Positions 43,976 to 55,497 are shown, numbered from the stretch's first letter. The stretch is 64,000 nt of DNA from Desulfothermus okinawensis JCM 13304 (GCA_001311565.1 BBBM01000001.1:121695-185694), one strand, 5' to 3'. Program-made: numbers and translations. Notes: generated by a model not told the origin, from the sequence alone.

Positions 43976-45756
43976 TCACGCTCTTTTAAATGGCAATAAT
44001 ATGGAAAACACACACCCTTTATCTGGAATGCTCCTCACCCTGACATCTCCTCCATGGGCCTCTATAATTTTATACACAATGGCCAGTCCCAACCCTGTGC
44101 CCTGTGGCTTTGTGGTAAAGTAGGGATCAAATATCTTCTCAATATGCTCTGGAGAGATTCCTTTTCCATTGTCTTTGATTTCAATTCTGACCATTTGGCC
44201 ACTTATAGAAGAATAGATCTCAAAACTACCCCCGTTATCCATGGCCTGTATGCTATTTAAAAAAAAGATTTAAAAAAACACTGTGTTAAACGATCAGGAT
44301 CAATATTTAAAACAATTGGATCAGCTCCTTTTTTTTAAAAGAAATGTCTATTTTCTTGTGTTTTGCATCGTGTTCTATAAGTTTTAATGAATGGCTTATC
44401 ACTTCATTGATGTTTGTGTCCTTTAGATTCAATTTAGGTGGCCTGGCAAACTCAAGTAGCTCATTTATTACCCAGTTTAGTCTTTCAACTTCTTCAACCA
44501 TCACCTGGGCCATCTCCCTCTCACTACTTTGTTTACTAAATTTACCAATAAAATAAGTAGCAATACCTTTTATTGAGCTTAAGGGATTTCTGATCTCATG
44601 GGCCACACCAGCAGCAAGACTTCCAATGGCTGCAAGCTTTTCCTTGCGCCTGATCTCTTCCTGAAGTTTACGCACTTCTCTTAAATCTCTAATAAGCAGA
44701 ACATATCCTATAAATTCCCCCTGTTCATTGATTATCCTGGTTGCTGTAACACTTACAGGCACCACTTTTTTTTTCTGTAAATTCACATTCTAACTCCTTC
44801 TCAAATATAACCTTTCCCTTATCCAGCACATCTATAATCTCTTTTATTTGATGGGGCATAACTTCAGATATTTTCTTTCCCAAAAGTTTATCCAGGTCAA
44901 TTCCCGTGATACGCTTTGCAATGGTATTATAGAAGGCAATCTGATCATTATTGTCAGTGGCAATAAGACCCAGAGGGAGACTTAGCATAAGCTGCTCTTT
45001 TATGGCAGTTGTATCCTGCAGTGACTTTTTGGTCCTATAATAGCCCTGCATCCAGAACAGAGATACAACACCTGCTATTCCAAGTATAACCAGTACAAAG
45101 GATATAATAATACTATTTTTTTATATCCTGCATTCTGGCCTCTTCAAAGGGTTTGGGGTCAAAACCAACCAGGATAATCCTCTTTTTTTCTACTCCATTG
45201 ATAACACCAGTTAGTTGTATTTAAGGATCTGCCCTGCCAGAGCCTCATCCCCATCATACATTGGGACCTGGATAGATTACGCCTTAAGGATAACGGTCTA
45301 ACGATTTGATATACCTCAAAAACATGCCTGCCTTCTCTCGTGATATATCTCCAGTGCACATTCTTCAGCTCTTTTCTTGATATCGTGGGCAGGAGATTTT
45401 TTTTCTATGGATCCAATAAGTTCCTTGTTACTACTTGCTAAAACCAATCCATCTGAATTCACCACATGGATGTAAACCACATTGGTGAGATGAGCTATCT
45501 CTTCTATCAGCAATTGGATGTCCCTGGATTTCCACATCATTCCCATCATTCCTGTGCGAGTACCTGCCTCAACAGCTTTTATTACTGCGGCCCCTTTCTC
45601 AGTCAATAATTCAGACATGTATCTCTTTTCCCTCTCCACATTCTCATACGCCATAACAAGGACAACTATTAATAATATCCCTGCACACCCGATAATAAGC
45701 CAGGGAGATAGACCAATGGGCGATTTTATGGTGCGTTTGATCTTCTTAAGTTCCAT
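43976..45756 (-). CDS. Membrane sensor histidine kinase (ZraS/AtoS-like)
   Basis: Residues 20-40 are a membrane helix (WLIIGCAGILLIVVLVMAY), followed by a periplasmic sensor region (EKGAAVIKAVEAGTRTGMMGMMWKS ... VVYIHVVNSDGLVLASS), then a second helix near 45115-45060. A PAS domain (LMLSLPLGLIATDNNDQIAFYNTIAKRITG) follows, then the HisKA box SLAAGVAHEIRNPLSSIKGIA (phospho-acceptor His) and the HATPase with IEIKDNGKGISPEHIEKIFDPYFTTKPQGTGLGLAI. Frameshifts at 45395, 45230, 45115, 44765, 44330 and 44265. The Met/His-containing sensor loop and Spy-like neighbours suggest metal or envelope-stress sensing; that is inference. Confidence 0.9.
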
Positions 45757-45781
45757 TGATGTTCCTTTAATATTTCTTATG

Positions 45782-45872
45782 CCTTTTAAAGGGCATATAA
45801 GCGGGTGGGTATTTTGTCAACAGGATATGTCTTTGCCACTTTATAAAAATGGGTAATTTGACCACACTTTTT
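45782..45872. repeat. 91-bp direct repeat, copy A, with sigma-54-like core
   Basis: Matches 46746-46836 with about 12 mismatches and no gap. It contains GG at 45823-45824 and GC at 45835-45836 ten bases apart (sigma-54 -24/-12 spacing, plus strand) flanked by two TGGGTAWTTTG boxes (about 45805 and 45849). It lies just upstream of the leftward kinase gene. Its promoter core points rightward toward the vapBC module, where no rightward gene exists. Confidence 0.8.
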
Positions 45873-45983
45873 AAAATAACAAAAAGCTCTTAATCAAATT
45901 ATGGATTTACAGGCGGCTGGATTTCTAAAAAAATTACAGATCTTAAGGGGACAACCTGAGTTACATCTCAGCTTGAGAAAACT

Positions 45984-46417
45984 TCAATCTAAAAAGGGAT
46001 TTTCTATCTTTACTCCCTTAATAATCTGGCCATGATTTAGATCTTCTGTAAAAATCACTTTACATCTTCCATAAATAGCTGCTGAAACAATAAGGGCATC
46101 CCAAAAGGAAATTTTGTTTTCTTTCTGAATGGTTATAGCTTCAAAGATAAGAGGGGGAATTATAACTACTGTTCTTACACCCAGGTTCAGTTTCTTGAGT
46201 TCCTCTAAAGCTATGTGACTGCTAAGGGGAGGTCTTAGTTTTTTTTGTCAATACCACATAGAGTTCCTGATAAACTTGCGTGGACACCACCATCTTTCCC
46301 GTAGGAAACCACATTGAAACAAGTTCCTTTGCAATAGACCTCTTTTCAGGACTCCCCTCATCATGGAGATAAACTAAAATGTTGGTGTCAAAAAAAGGCC
46401 CTATATCCGCTCTTCAT
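45984..46417 (-). CDS. vapC: VapC-like PIN-domain toxin
   Basis: This is a PIN-domain RNase, likely the toxin of a VapBC pair that cleaves RNA to arrest growth. After removal of one T at the T7 run near 46392 and one A at A7 near 46240, the product starts MKSGYRAFFDTNILVYLHDEGS, with the first Asp at DTN. QVYQELYVVL carries the Glu, SFWDALIVSAA the next Asp, and VIFTEDLNHGQ the last acidic residue, so all four metal-binding positions are present. About 144 residues. The ATG overlaps the antitoxin 3' end by 17 bp. Confidence 0.85.
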
Positions 46418-46634
46418 AAAGGTCTTCCCTGTCCCATTCATCCAGCCTTCCTTTATATGTGTCTGATAACTCCATGAGCTCATTTAAAACAGCTTTTAGT
46501 TGACTAGTATTAAGACCTACCAATTCCTCCAGATATTCCCTTATCAACTTATTTACAGATGTTCCTCTTTCAGCAGCATATCTCCTGGCCTTTTCCAGTA
46601 AATGATCAGGGATGGAAATAGTAATATTAGGCAC
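46401..46634 (-). CDS. vapB: VapB-like ribbon-helix-helix antitoxin
   Basis: This 77-residue protein starts MPNITISIPDHLLEKARRYAAERGTSVNKLIREYLEEL, a clear ribbon-helix-helix DNA-binding domain with the beta strand TISIP. It is followed by an acidic toxin-neutralising tail (YKGRLDEWDREDLYEERI). It overlaps vapC. It probably represses its own operon by binding the palindrome at 46663-46679. No frameshift is seen. Confidence 0.88.
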   Translation of the reverse strand: MPNITISIPDHLLEKARRYAAERGTSVNKLIREYLEELVGLNTSQLKAVLNELMELSDTYKGRLDEWDREDLYEERI

Positions 46635-46662
46635 TTATAAACCTCCATATTTATATCTAACC

Positions 46663-46679
46663 TACACATAATATGTGTA
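46663..46679. promoter_or_regulatory. Palindromic operator candidate for vapBC
   Basis: TACACAT-AAT-ATGTGTA forms a perfect 7-bp inverted repeat with a 3-bp spacer. It is centred about 37 bp upstream of the vapB ATG (46634), where an autoregulatory RHH antitoxin normally binds. Confidence 0.6.
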
Positions 46680-46745
46680 AAATATTTTTACTCCTTATCA
46701 TAAGTCGCCATACATGGTCAATTCTCAATCTTTTTATAAACTAAA

Positions 46746-46836
46746 CCTTTTAAAGGGGATATAAGGATGTGGGTATTTTGTCAACAGGACATACCTTTGC
46801 TACATTATGTAAATGGGTAATTTAACCACACTTTTT
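46746..46836 (+). repeat. 91-bp direct repeat, copy B, upstream of spy-like genes
   Basis: Partner of 45782-45872. In this position the repeat is upstream of, and its sigma-54-like core points toward, the Spy-like gene at 46989. The two TGGGTAWTTTR boxes (near 46770 and 46814) are retained. Conservation of these sites in a diverged copy suggests regulator binding. The rest of the 354-bp spacer 46635-46988 holds the vapB operator and no convincing gene. Confidence 0.75.
46787..46800 (+). promoter_or_regulatory. Candidate sigma-54 promoter core (GG-N10-GC)
   Basis: CAGGACATACCTTTGCTA contains GG at 46787-46788 and GC at 46799-46800 with exactly ten bases between, and TTTGC at the -12 element. 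The nearest rightward gene starts at 46989. The neighbouring response regulator carries a GAFTGA loop, so a sigma-54-dependent target promoter nearby is expected. Confidence 0.55.
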
Positions 46837-46988
46837 TTCAAAGTTAGAGACTTCCCCAAAAAGACCTACAGAACCATCTCCAATTTTTCTTTTAATTTCA
46901 GCAAGATAAAATTTATCGTTAGTTCTGGCATACTCCTTGAACAAACATAAACAACAGACAAAAAAAAATAAACAAAGGAGGTTTTATT

Positions 46989-47357
46989 ATGAAGAAATTA
47001 ACAGGAATCATTTTAGGGGTGGCAGGAGTATTGTTAGTAGGTTCTCTGGCCTTTGGTTGGTGTCCAATGTATCACGCTTATGCACCGGGGTATAACACTT
47101 ATGTAGCTCCTCAGGCTCATGCTACAAACGTAAATGTGGATGCCATAAAAAAAGCAAATTAGTGAAAAACAGGCAGAGTTAAGTGTTATATTTGCTCAAA
47201 AAAAATCCAGATACTCAAAAAAATAGCCAGGTTACAAAATGAACTAAAAGATCTTTATAATGCGTTAAATAGTGCAAATGTGGCCACCAATGGATATGGC
47301 GTAGCACCTTATCCATATTATGGATGCCCGTGGGGATGGGGACCTTATGGATACTAG
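46989..47357 (+). CDS. Spy/ZraP-like periplasmic protein
   Basis: The signal peptide MKKLTGIILGVAGVLLVGSLAFG is followed by a short helical protein of about 120 residues. After removing one A from each of the runs near 47150, 47200 and 47216, the frame gives DAIKKQISEKQAELSVIFAQKNPDTQKIARLQNELKDLYNALNSA, the paired-helix pattern of Spy/CpxP/ZraP zinc-resistance-associated proteins. The tail is Tyr/Gly/Trp-rich (YPYYGCPWGWGPYGY) with one Cys. Likely a periplasmic metal-binding chaperone controlled by the adjacent two-component system. AAGGAGG precedes the ATG. Confidence 0.7.
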
Positions 47358-47362
47358 TTTGA

Positions 47363-47380
47363 AAGGGGGATTTCCCCCTT
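47363..47380 (+). terminator. Hairpin after first spy-like gene
   Basis: AAGGGGG-ATTT-CCCCCTT forms a 7-bp GC-rich stem directly after the stop codon. The following U-run is weak (CTCCTTACT), so it may act as an attenuator or mRNA stabiliser between the two spy-like genes. Confidence 0.5.
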
Positions 47381-47448
47381 CTCCTTACTAATTTCAACTA
47401 AGGGTAAGGGTTTTTAAAACAAATAATTTTTAAATGGAGGTTTTTTTT

Positions 47449-47930
47449 ATGAAAAGGTTAATTTTACTTGGAGCATGTATGTTTTTGTTGGGCTTTGCCG
47501 CCCTGGCTATTTCCCAACCAACTACTCAAAACCCCAATAATTATCCAGGTCATGGCATGATGAATAGGGGTATGATGAGAGGAGGCATGATGGGATATGG
47601 AATGATGGGGCCTGGCATGAGAGGAGGCTATATGGGAAGGGGTATGATGATGCATGGGTACATGATGCCAGGGAGCCCAGGATTTCAAAATTATCAAACC
47701 TTTTTAAAAGAGGCGAGGCCCATTATTGAAGAGTTGAACGCCAAAAGGGCAGAACTTGGAGCTTTATATCAAATGAGAAATCCTGATCCAAAAGGGTTGG
47801 GAAATTGGCAAGAGAAATAACAAGATTAGAAGAAAAGCTACAAAATATAGCATTCAAATACAACCTTCCTGATCCATGCCCTTATATGTGGAGGGGCAAT
47901 GGTATGATGATGAGAGGTAATTGGTGGTAA
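47449..47930 (+). CDS. Methionine-rich Spy/ZraP-like periplasmic protein
   Basis: Signal peptide MKRLILLGACMFLLGFAALAIS, then a Gly/Met/Arg-rich region at residues 40-75 built of repeats such as GMMNRGMMRGGMMGYGMM and MGRGMMMHGYMM, reminiscent of Cu(I)-binding methionine motifs. Next is a helical Spy-like part (FLKEARPIIEELNAKRAELGALYQMRNPDPKRVGKLAREITRLEEKLQ) and a Met-rich end GNGMMMRGNWW. A frameshift occurs in the GGG/A run near 47795, after which the frame reads through to TAA at 47928. Start 47449 is preceded by ATGGAGG; an earlier ATG at 47434 is less likely. Context (CopA, multicopper oxidase) favours copper. Confidence 0.72.
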
Positions 47931-47937
47931 AGTGGAA

Positions 47938-47959
47938 AAAGGGGGATTAATCCCCCTTT
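47938..47959 (+). terminator. Intrinsic terminator-like perfect hairpin
   Basis: AAAGGGGGATT / AATCCCCCTTT is a perfect 22-bp palindrome located 8 bp after the stop of the Met-rich spy-like gene and followed by ACTAATTTAAATTTT. Bidirectional use is possible. Confidence 0.65.
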
Positions 47960-47986
47960 ACTAATTTAAATTTTAAGGTTGCACAA

Positions 47987-49750
<1,764 letters not shown>

Positions 49751-49752
49751 CA

Positions 49753-50546
49753 ATGAGTAATTATTATACATCAAAAGTAGAATATTGTGTTGAGACCAAC
49801 ATTGGTTTGAACAGAAAAAAAAAACGAAGATAGCTATATTATTCCAGCACAAAATAATAAATACAATACACGCCTTTTTGGTCTTTTGTTTGCAGTAGCA
49901 GATGGTATGGGAGGTCATCCTGCTGGTGAGGTGGCAAGTGGTCTTGCATGTGAGATGTTAGAGACTGCCTACTATAGTTCACCAGCTTTGTGGGAGCAAC
50001 TCCTCTTTTATATTAACCCAAAGTTTTTAAAAAAATAGACTCCTCTGGTCATTTGATATTGTAAAAAGGGCACTTGAAAGCCATGAAAAGGAACATCTAG
50101 AATGTGTGGGATTTGGCACCACCTTATCTGCCCTGGTTTTAACAAAAAAAACAGGAATAATAGCACATGTTGGCGATAGTCGTATCTATAGGTTAAGAGA
50201 GACAGATTTGTCTCAATTAACTGTTGATGATACACTTGTAGAAGAACTAATAAAAACTGGGAAATTTAAACATAACAACCCCAAATTAAACTCATATAGA
50301 CATGTTCTGACCCAGGCAATAGGAGCTGGCGGCTATGAATTCGTCCATACAGTTACATTTAACTTGAGACAAAATGATACATTTTTGCTCAGCACCGATG
50401 GATTACATGATGTTGTTTGTAACAAAGATATCAAAAATATAATGATGCAAAATGAGCTACCCAATATATGTTCTGCACTCATAAATTCTGCTTTATCTCA
50501 TAGTGGGGAAGACAATATAACCGCAATTGTTGTTAAAATTATATAA
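49753..50546 (+). CDS. PP2C-family Ser/Thr protein phosphatase
   Basis: This is the likely antagonist of the upstream kinase. Motifs: RKKNEDSYIIPA (metal-binding Asp), LLFAVADGMGGHPAGEVAS (DGMGGH), CVGFGTTLSALVL, IIAHVGDSRIYRLRETDLSQLTVDDT, LTQAIGAG, FLLSTDGLHDVV (DGL) and SGEDNITAIVV (Asp-Asn). About 262 residues, no signal peptide, cytoplasmic. Frameshifts at A10 near 49818 and A7 near 50030. The close spacing to the kinase gene indicates one operon. Confidence 0.92.
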
Positions 50547-50619
50547 TAAATATTAATTAAAGTCACAAGATTTGTAAAAAAATTATATAAGAGGTTAAAC
50601 ATAAAGAGGTGAGAAATTT

Positions 50620-52991
50620 ATGAAAAAAAAAGGTTGTGTTACCTATCCACGGTATGAGTTGTGCGGCTTGTGCTACTAGAATTGAAAAAAAATCTCAAAA
50701 AGGCAACAGGTGTATCTTCAGCAAATATTAATTTTGCCTTAGAAAAGGCAAGTGTTGAATTTGATTCAGAGAAAATAGACTTATTTGGCTTAAAAGAGGT
50801 TATAGAAAACACAGGTTATTCTTTGAAGGTCTCTCAAGTGGAGCTCACTATTTCAGGGATGAGCTGTGCTGCCTGTGCAAGTAGGATTGAGAAAAAGTTA
50901 AAAAGCTCGCCAGGTATAATAGATGCCTCTGTGAATCTAGTTGCTGAAACAGCAAAAATAAACTTCTTAGACACAATTACAAATACAAGTGAGATAATAA
51001 AAATAATAGAAGATACTGGGTATGGTGCAAGGATTAAAGAAGGGGATAAAGCTCTACAGGAGAGAGATGAAGAGCTTATAAAGAAGAGAAGACTTCTTAT
51101 AATATCTGCGATATTTTCTGCACCCCTATTAGTTAGCATGTTTTTTCATCTAAATCCTTTTATCCAGGCACTCCTTGCCACAATAGTTCAATTTTATCCT
51201 GGGCTTCAATTTTATAAGGGCGCATATTTAAGTCTCAAAGACAGATCAGCTAATATGGATGTCCTGGTTGCAATGGGTACCACTGCTGCTTATGGCCTGT
51301 CCATTTATAATGTATTTACAGGGGGACATCTATATTTTGAGACATCAGCTATCTTGATTACCCTGATACTACTTGGAAAATATTTGGAAGCAGTAGCAAA
51401 GTCAAAGACCTCATCAGCAATAAAAAAAACTCATGGAGCTAAGACCTGTAACTGCTAGATTAATTAAGGACGGAAAAGAGATAGAGGTACTTGTTGAGGG
51501 AGTTAAGGTCAAAGACATAATTGTGGTGAGGCCTGGGGAGAAGATACCTTTAGATGGCAGGGTAGTAGAAGGTGAATCTTATGTGGATGAATCCATGGTT
51601 ACAGGGGAAAGTCTTCCCATAAGCAAAAATGTTGGAGACGAAGTAATTGGAGCCACTGTAAATCAATCTGGTTTTTTTAAAGATTGAGGTCACAAAGACT
51701 GGTGAAGACACCTTTTTATCCCAGGTTATAAAAATAGTAGAAGAGGCACAGACATCAAAGGCTCCCATCCAGAGGTTTGCAGACGTGGTTTCAGGCTATT
51801 TTGTGCTACTGTTATTGCGATTGCCTCTGTTACCTTTTTGGTGTGGTATTTTTTTCATTGAGCCATATAATATATCAACTGCAATTTTAAATTTTGTCTC
51901 AGTATTGGTGATTGCATGTCCATGTGCACTTGGCCTTGCTACCCCAACTTCCATTATGGTTGGTACAGGTAAAGGTGCTGAAAATGGTATATTATTTAAA
52001 GGTGGGGAATATTTGGAGACTTTTCATAAAACAAATGCAATGGTATTTGACAAAACAGGTACACTCACAAAAGGAAATTTCCAGGTAACAGATATAATTT
52101 GCCTAAATGGAGTGGATGAGACCTATCTTTTAAAAGTGGTGGCGTCAGCAGAAAAAAATGAGTGAGCACCCACTTGGAAAGGCAATAGTGGCCAGGGCAG
52201 TGGGTGAGGGGATAGATATTTTGGACCCTGAGGAGTTTAAGGTGGAAAAAGGCCTTGGAGTTATTGCCAAAATTGGTTCCAAGATGGTCCTGGTTGGAAA
52301 TGATAAGTTAATTTCCCAATATGGAGTAAACATTTCTGATGAATCCAAAAGGAAAAAAATTTGAGTTGGATAAACAGGGAAAAACCACATTCTTTGTGGC
52401 TGAAGATAATACCCTAATTGGTATGATTTCACTGGCAGATACCTTAAAAGATCATGCCAAGGAGACTATTTCAGCATTAAAACAATTTAATATATCTGTG
52501 TATCTATTAACTGGGGACAATACCACAACTGCAAACGCCATAGCATCTTTGCTTGGGATTGAAAATGTATTTGCAGAGGTAATGCCCAATATGAAGGCAT
52601 CTAAAGTTAAGGAATTAAAAGATAGAGGATTTATTGTATCCATGGTGGGAGATGGGATAAATGATGCACCAGCCTTGCATCTGCAGATATTGGTATTGCC
52701 ATAGGGTCAGGTACAGATGTAGCAGTAGAAACAGCAGATGTTATTTTAATAAAAGATGATTTGAGAAACATAATAGATGCTATTATGCTCAGTAAGGCAA
52801 CTATGAAAAATATTAAGCAAAATCTCTTTTGGGCATTGATATACAATATAATAGGTATCCCCATTGCAGCATCAGGATATCTAAATCCCATTATAGCAGG
52901 TTCTGCTATGGCCTTTAGCTCAGTATCTGTGGTAACAAATGCCTTAAGACTTAAGAGGTGGAAGAGTAAGTTTAAAAAAATAGATTTGTAA
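50620..52991 (+). CDS. copA: Cu(I)-exporting P1B-type ATPase CopA
   Basis: Two N-terminal heavy-metal domains each carry GMSCAAC (residues about 10 and 80). The transmembrane region has the CPC metal motif [17 protein letters not shown]; the actuator domain TGES ([11 protein letters not shown]); the phosphorylation site [10 protein letters not shown]; the P1B-specific HP motif SEHPLGKAI; and hinge [11 protein letters not shown]. The last helices [30 protein letters not shown] contain the MxxSS motif typical of Cu(I) pumps (P1B-1). About 785 residues after repair of frameshifts near 50627, 50686, 51423, 51675, 51800, 52155, 52355 and 52672. It exports Cu+ or Ag+ to the periplasm. Confidence 0.95.
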
Positions 52992-53022
52992 CTTTAAACC
53001 AATTTTAAAAAGGAGATATAAC

Positions 53023-53229
53023 ATGGCAAAGTTAGTTATAGGTGTTGAAGGAATGAGCTGTAATCATTGTAAAATGGCTGTGGAAAAGGCATTAAAGACA
53101 TTAGATGGTGTAAAAGAAGCAGTTGTTAGCTTAGAAAACAAGAATGCAGAAGTTGAATATGATGAGGATGTGGTGGATGTTGAAAAATTGAAAAAGGCCA
53201 TAAAAGATGCAGGGTATCAACCTGTATAA
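53023..53229 (+). CDS. CopZ-like heavy-metal-associated domain protein
   Basis: A 68-residue single HMA domain with GMSCNHCKMAVEKAL (CxxC metal site), 32 bp after copA, an AAGGAG site before the ATG. Likely a cytosolic copper chaperone delivering Cu(I) to CopA. The frame is intact. His in CNHC replaces the usual Ala/Gly. Confidence 0.9.
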   Translation: MAKLVIGVEGMSCNHCKMAVEKALKTLDGVKEAVVSLENKNAEVEYDEDVVDVEKLKKAIKDAGYQPV

Positions 53230-53242
53230 ATAGGAGTTAATT

Positions 53243-53497
53243 ATGTGGGGACACAATTTCATGCCAATGTTTGGGAACAACTCTTTTCATGGAGGCTTTA
53301 TGTTTATGTTTTTCTGGTTAATTATTTTTATTTTATTGATTTATTTTGTTATAAGATTAATCAAATCAACAACAAATAAGGACCCAGGAACTAGTGCTGA
53401 TCCCATGAAAATTTTAAAAGAAAGATTTGCGCGGGGAGAAATTACTGAAGAAGAATATCTAAAGATGAAAAAAAATCTTAACTGGCCAGGAAGGTTA
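53243..53497 (+). CDS. Small membrane protein with SHOCT domain
   Basis: MWGHNFMPMFGNNSFHGGFMFMFFWLIIFILLIYFVIRLI gives one membrane helix with a Met/His-rich exterior. It is followed by the SHOCT motif DPMKILKERFARGEITEEEYLKMKK. If the A8 run at 53468 is one base long it ends ILTGQEG at 53497; otherwise it extends to 53557 and overlaps the next gene. SHOCT proteins with such N-termini are common in copper-resistance clusters. Confidence 0.75.
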
Positions 53498-53543
53498 AGT
53501 TGTTTTCATGAATTTTCACACAATTTTAAAAAAATGGGGGGAG

Positions 53544-54593
53544 ATGACACACCATGACCAACATGAACAGGACGATAACAATACACAAAAGATGCAAGAA
53601 CACCAGCCAGTTGAGATGCACTCTACCCATATGGACCATGAAAATCATGAGCATACTCATCATGATAGTATAGAGTTGCCAGGGGATCATAACCACACAT
53701 CCCATTTGTCTCATGTCCATCATGATATGGGAAAGACGCATAACCATGGAAATGGTCATGGATGATAAGGCATTGCATCACCATCATCACGCCCATATGG
53801 TAGAGGACTTTCGTAAAAGATTCTGGATTTCCTTGATACTCACAATACCTATATTGTTACTTTCACCTATGATTCAAAAAAATTTTGGGTCTAGGCGAGA
53901 TCCTTAAATTTCCAGGCAGAGTTATCTTATTGTGGGTTCTCTCAACATTGGTGTTTTTTTTATGGTGGATATCCTTTTTTTAAAGGGCATGGTGGATGAA
54001 TTTAAAAAGCGACTTCCCGGGATGATGACCCTTATAGCCCTGGCTATTTTGGTTGCATATCTCTATAGCACTGTGGTGGTTTTTGGGTTATCTGGAAAAT
54101 TCTTTTTCTGGGAATTGGCTACACTTATAGATATTATGCTCCTTGGACATTGGATAGAAATGAAGTCAGTTATGGGCGCGTCAATGGCCTTAGAAGAGCT
54201 TGCCAAATTACTTCCCACAGATGCCCACAAGGTGGATGAGAATGGTAAGATTTTGGATGTTCCAATAGAGGAGTTAAATCCAGGAGATCAGGTATTGGTT
54301 AAGCCTGGGGAAAAGATTCCTGTAGATGGGATTGTAGTTAAAGGGGAAACTTCAGTAAATGAATCAATGATCACTGGAGAATCTAAACCTGTATTTAAAA
54401 CTATCAATGATCAAGTCAGATGATTCAAAATCTAATTTGGGCAACTGGATATAATGCCTTTGCAATTCCCTTAGCTGCAGGTGTATTGTATAAGTATGGG
54501 ATATTGTTGAGTCCCGCTATAGGTGCTGTACTTATGTCCTTGAGTACAGTGATTGTAGCAATAAATGCCAGATTTTTGAGAGTTAGAAGTTAA
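53544..54593 (+). pseudogene. CopB-type copper ATPase with internal deletion of the catalytic core
   Basis: The start encodes a His/Met-rich metal-binding tail (HDQHEQDDNN, THMDHENHEHTHHD, LHHHHHAHMVED) typical of CopB (P1B-3). Then come membrane helices and the actuator domain [38 protein letters not shown]. Directly after INDQVR the sequence jumps to the last helix pair [50 protein letters not shown]. The CPX helix, DKTG site, nucleotide-binding domain and GDGxND hinge (roughly 350 residues) are absent, and the joint is out of frame. Homopolymer frameshifts also occur near 53760, 53880 and 53965. Either a real internal deletion or an assembly collapse near 54418. Not functional as written. 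Confidence 0.85.
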
Positions 54594-54624
54594 TCACACT
54601 TCATGAATAAAGGAGATTTTTTTT

Positions 54625-55480
54625 ATGAAAAAAAATTATTATATTTGCTTTAATTGGATTAATATATAGCTGTTCACTTGGTATAGCTAAGGTACATAGA
54701 TATACATTTAATATAACCATTGGAAAGTGGAGTTTATTGCCTGATGTTCAAATTAAATCTTTGTTAATTAATAATCAAATTCCTGGACCACTAATTGATG
54801 TTGAAGAGGGAGATATAGTTGAAGTAAAAGTAATAAATAAAACTCCACTTCCACATACAATCCACTGGCATGGTCTTAAAGATATAATGTTAAACAAGAT
54901 ATATTAATGATTGTGGACAGTGTGGATCCTGTGTGGCAGGAGAAGATGTTAAACATGATGGTGAAAATGCATAGTAAAGAAGAAAAAAATGGGAAAAGAA
55001 GAAAAAGTATTTACAAGTGTAGATGAGTATAAAAGTGCAATTAAAAGAGGATATAAATCTCCTTATTTAAAGGGAATAAAAAAGCCATCTTATAAGTACC
55101 ATATGATTAATGGCCATGCTTATCCTTTAATTGATCCCATTAAGACAAAAATTGGAGAAACTGTAAGACTTAGATTTGTTAATGCAGGGAATGTGGCTCA
55201 TTATTTCCATTTTCATGGGATGCAGGTCCTTGTAGTTGCCATTGATGGAAACACCTTGAGTTCTCCCTATTATCTCAATACTGTTCCGAGCTTTCCAGGG
55301 CAGACTATAGATTTGATTTTAAGGCCCAAGATTAGGGGATGGTGGGCAGTGCATGATCATGCAGAATGGGGGTCCACAAACAATGGCCATTTCCCAGGTG
55401 GGACAGTATTTTTAATTGGAGTTGCAGACAAAAATGGTTTTATATCAAATTACAACCCAAAAATCAGCTTAACCCAATAA
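54625..55480 (+). pseudogene. Multicopper oxidase (CueO/CopA-oxidase type) with internal deletion
   Basis: Signal peptide MKKIIIFALIGLIYSCSLGIA, first cupredoxin with NNQIPGPLIDVEEGDIVEVKVINKTPLPHTIHWHGL (first copper-ligand motif HWHG). The sequence then passes at once to a late-domain-1/domain-2 stretch NVKQDILMIVDSVDPVWQEK. The expected WYHCH block is missing (about 60-70 residues). The third domain is intact: RLRFVNAGNVAHYFHFHGMQVLVV, FPGQTIDLILRPKIRGWWAVHDHAEWGSTNNG. The trinuclear centre would lack two His. A frameshift at A6-A7 near 54988 also occurs. Periplasmic cuprous oxidase originally; the deletion near 54880 is real or an assembly gap. Confidence 0.8.
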
Positions 55481-55497
55481 GTAAAAGGTTAAAATAT

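Noticed and set aside
45963..45979. CTGAG/CTCAG hairpin after vapC as a terminator
   Set aside because: Only a 5-bp stem with no U-run; too weak to list.
46820..46945. Minus-strand open stretch EYARTNDKFYLAEIKRKIGDGS before the spy-like genes
   Set aside because: About 40 codons, no start codon with a ribosome-binding site, and it runs into the regulatory repeat. It may be a relic but cannot be supported as a gene.
47464..47697. Minus-strand open frame rich in His (HHTPSHIASSHARPHH)
   Set aside because: It is the antisense shadow of the Met-rich spy-like gene (ATG codons read as CAT).
53526..53759. Minus-strand Met-rich open frame
   Set aside because: Antisense shadow of the His-rich CopB N-terminus.
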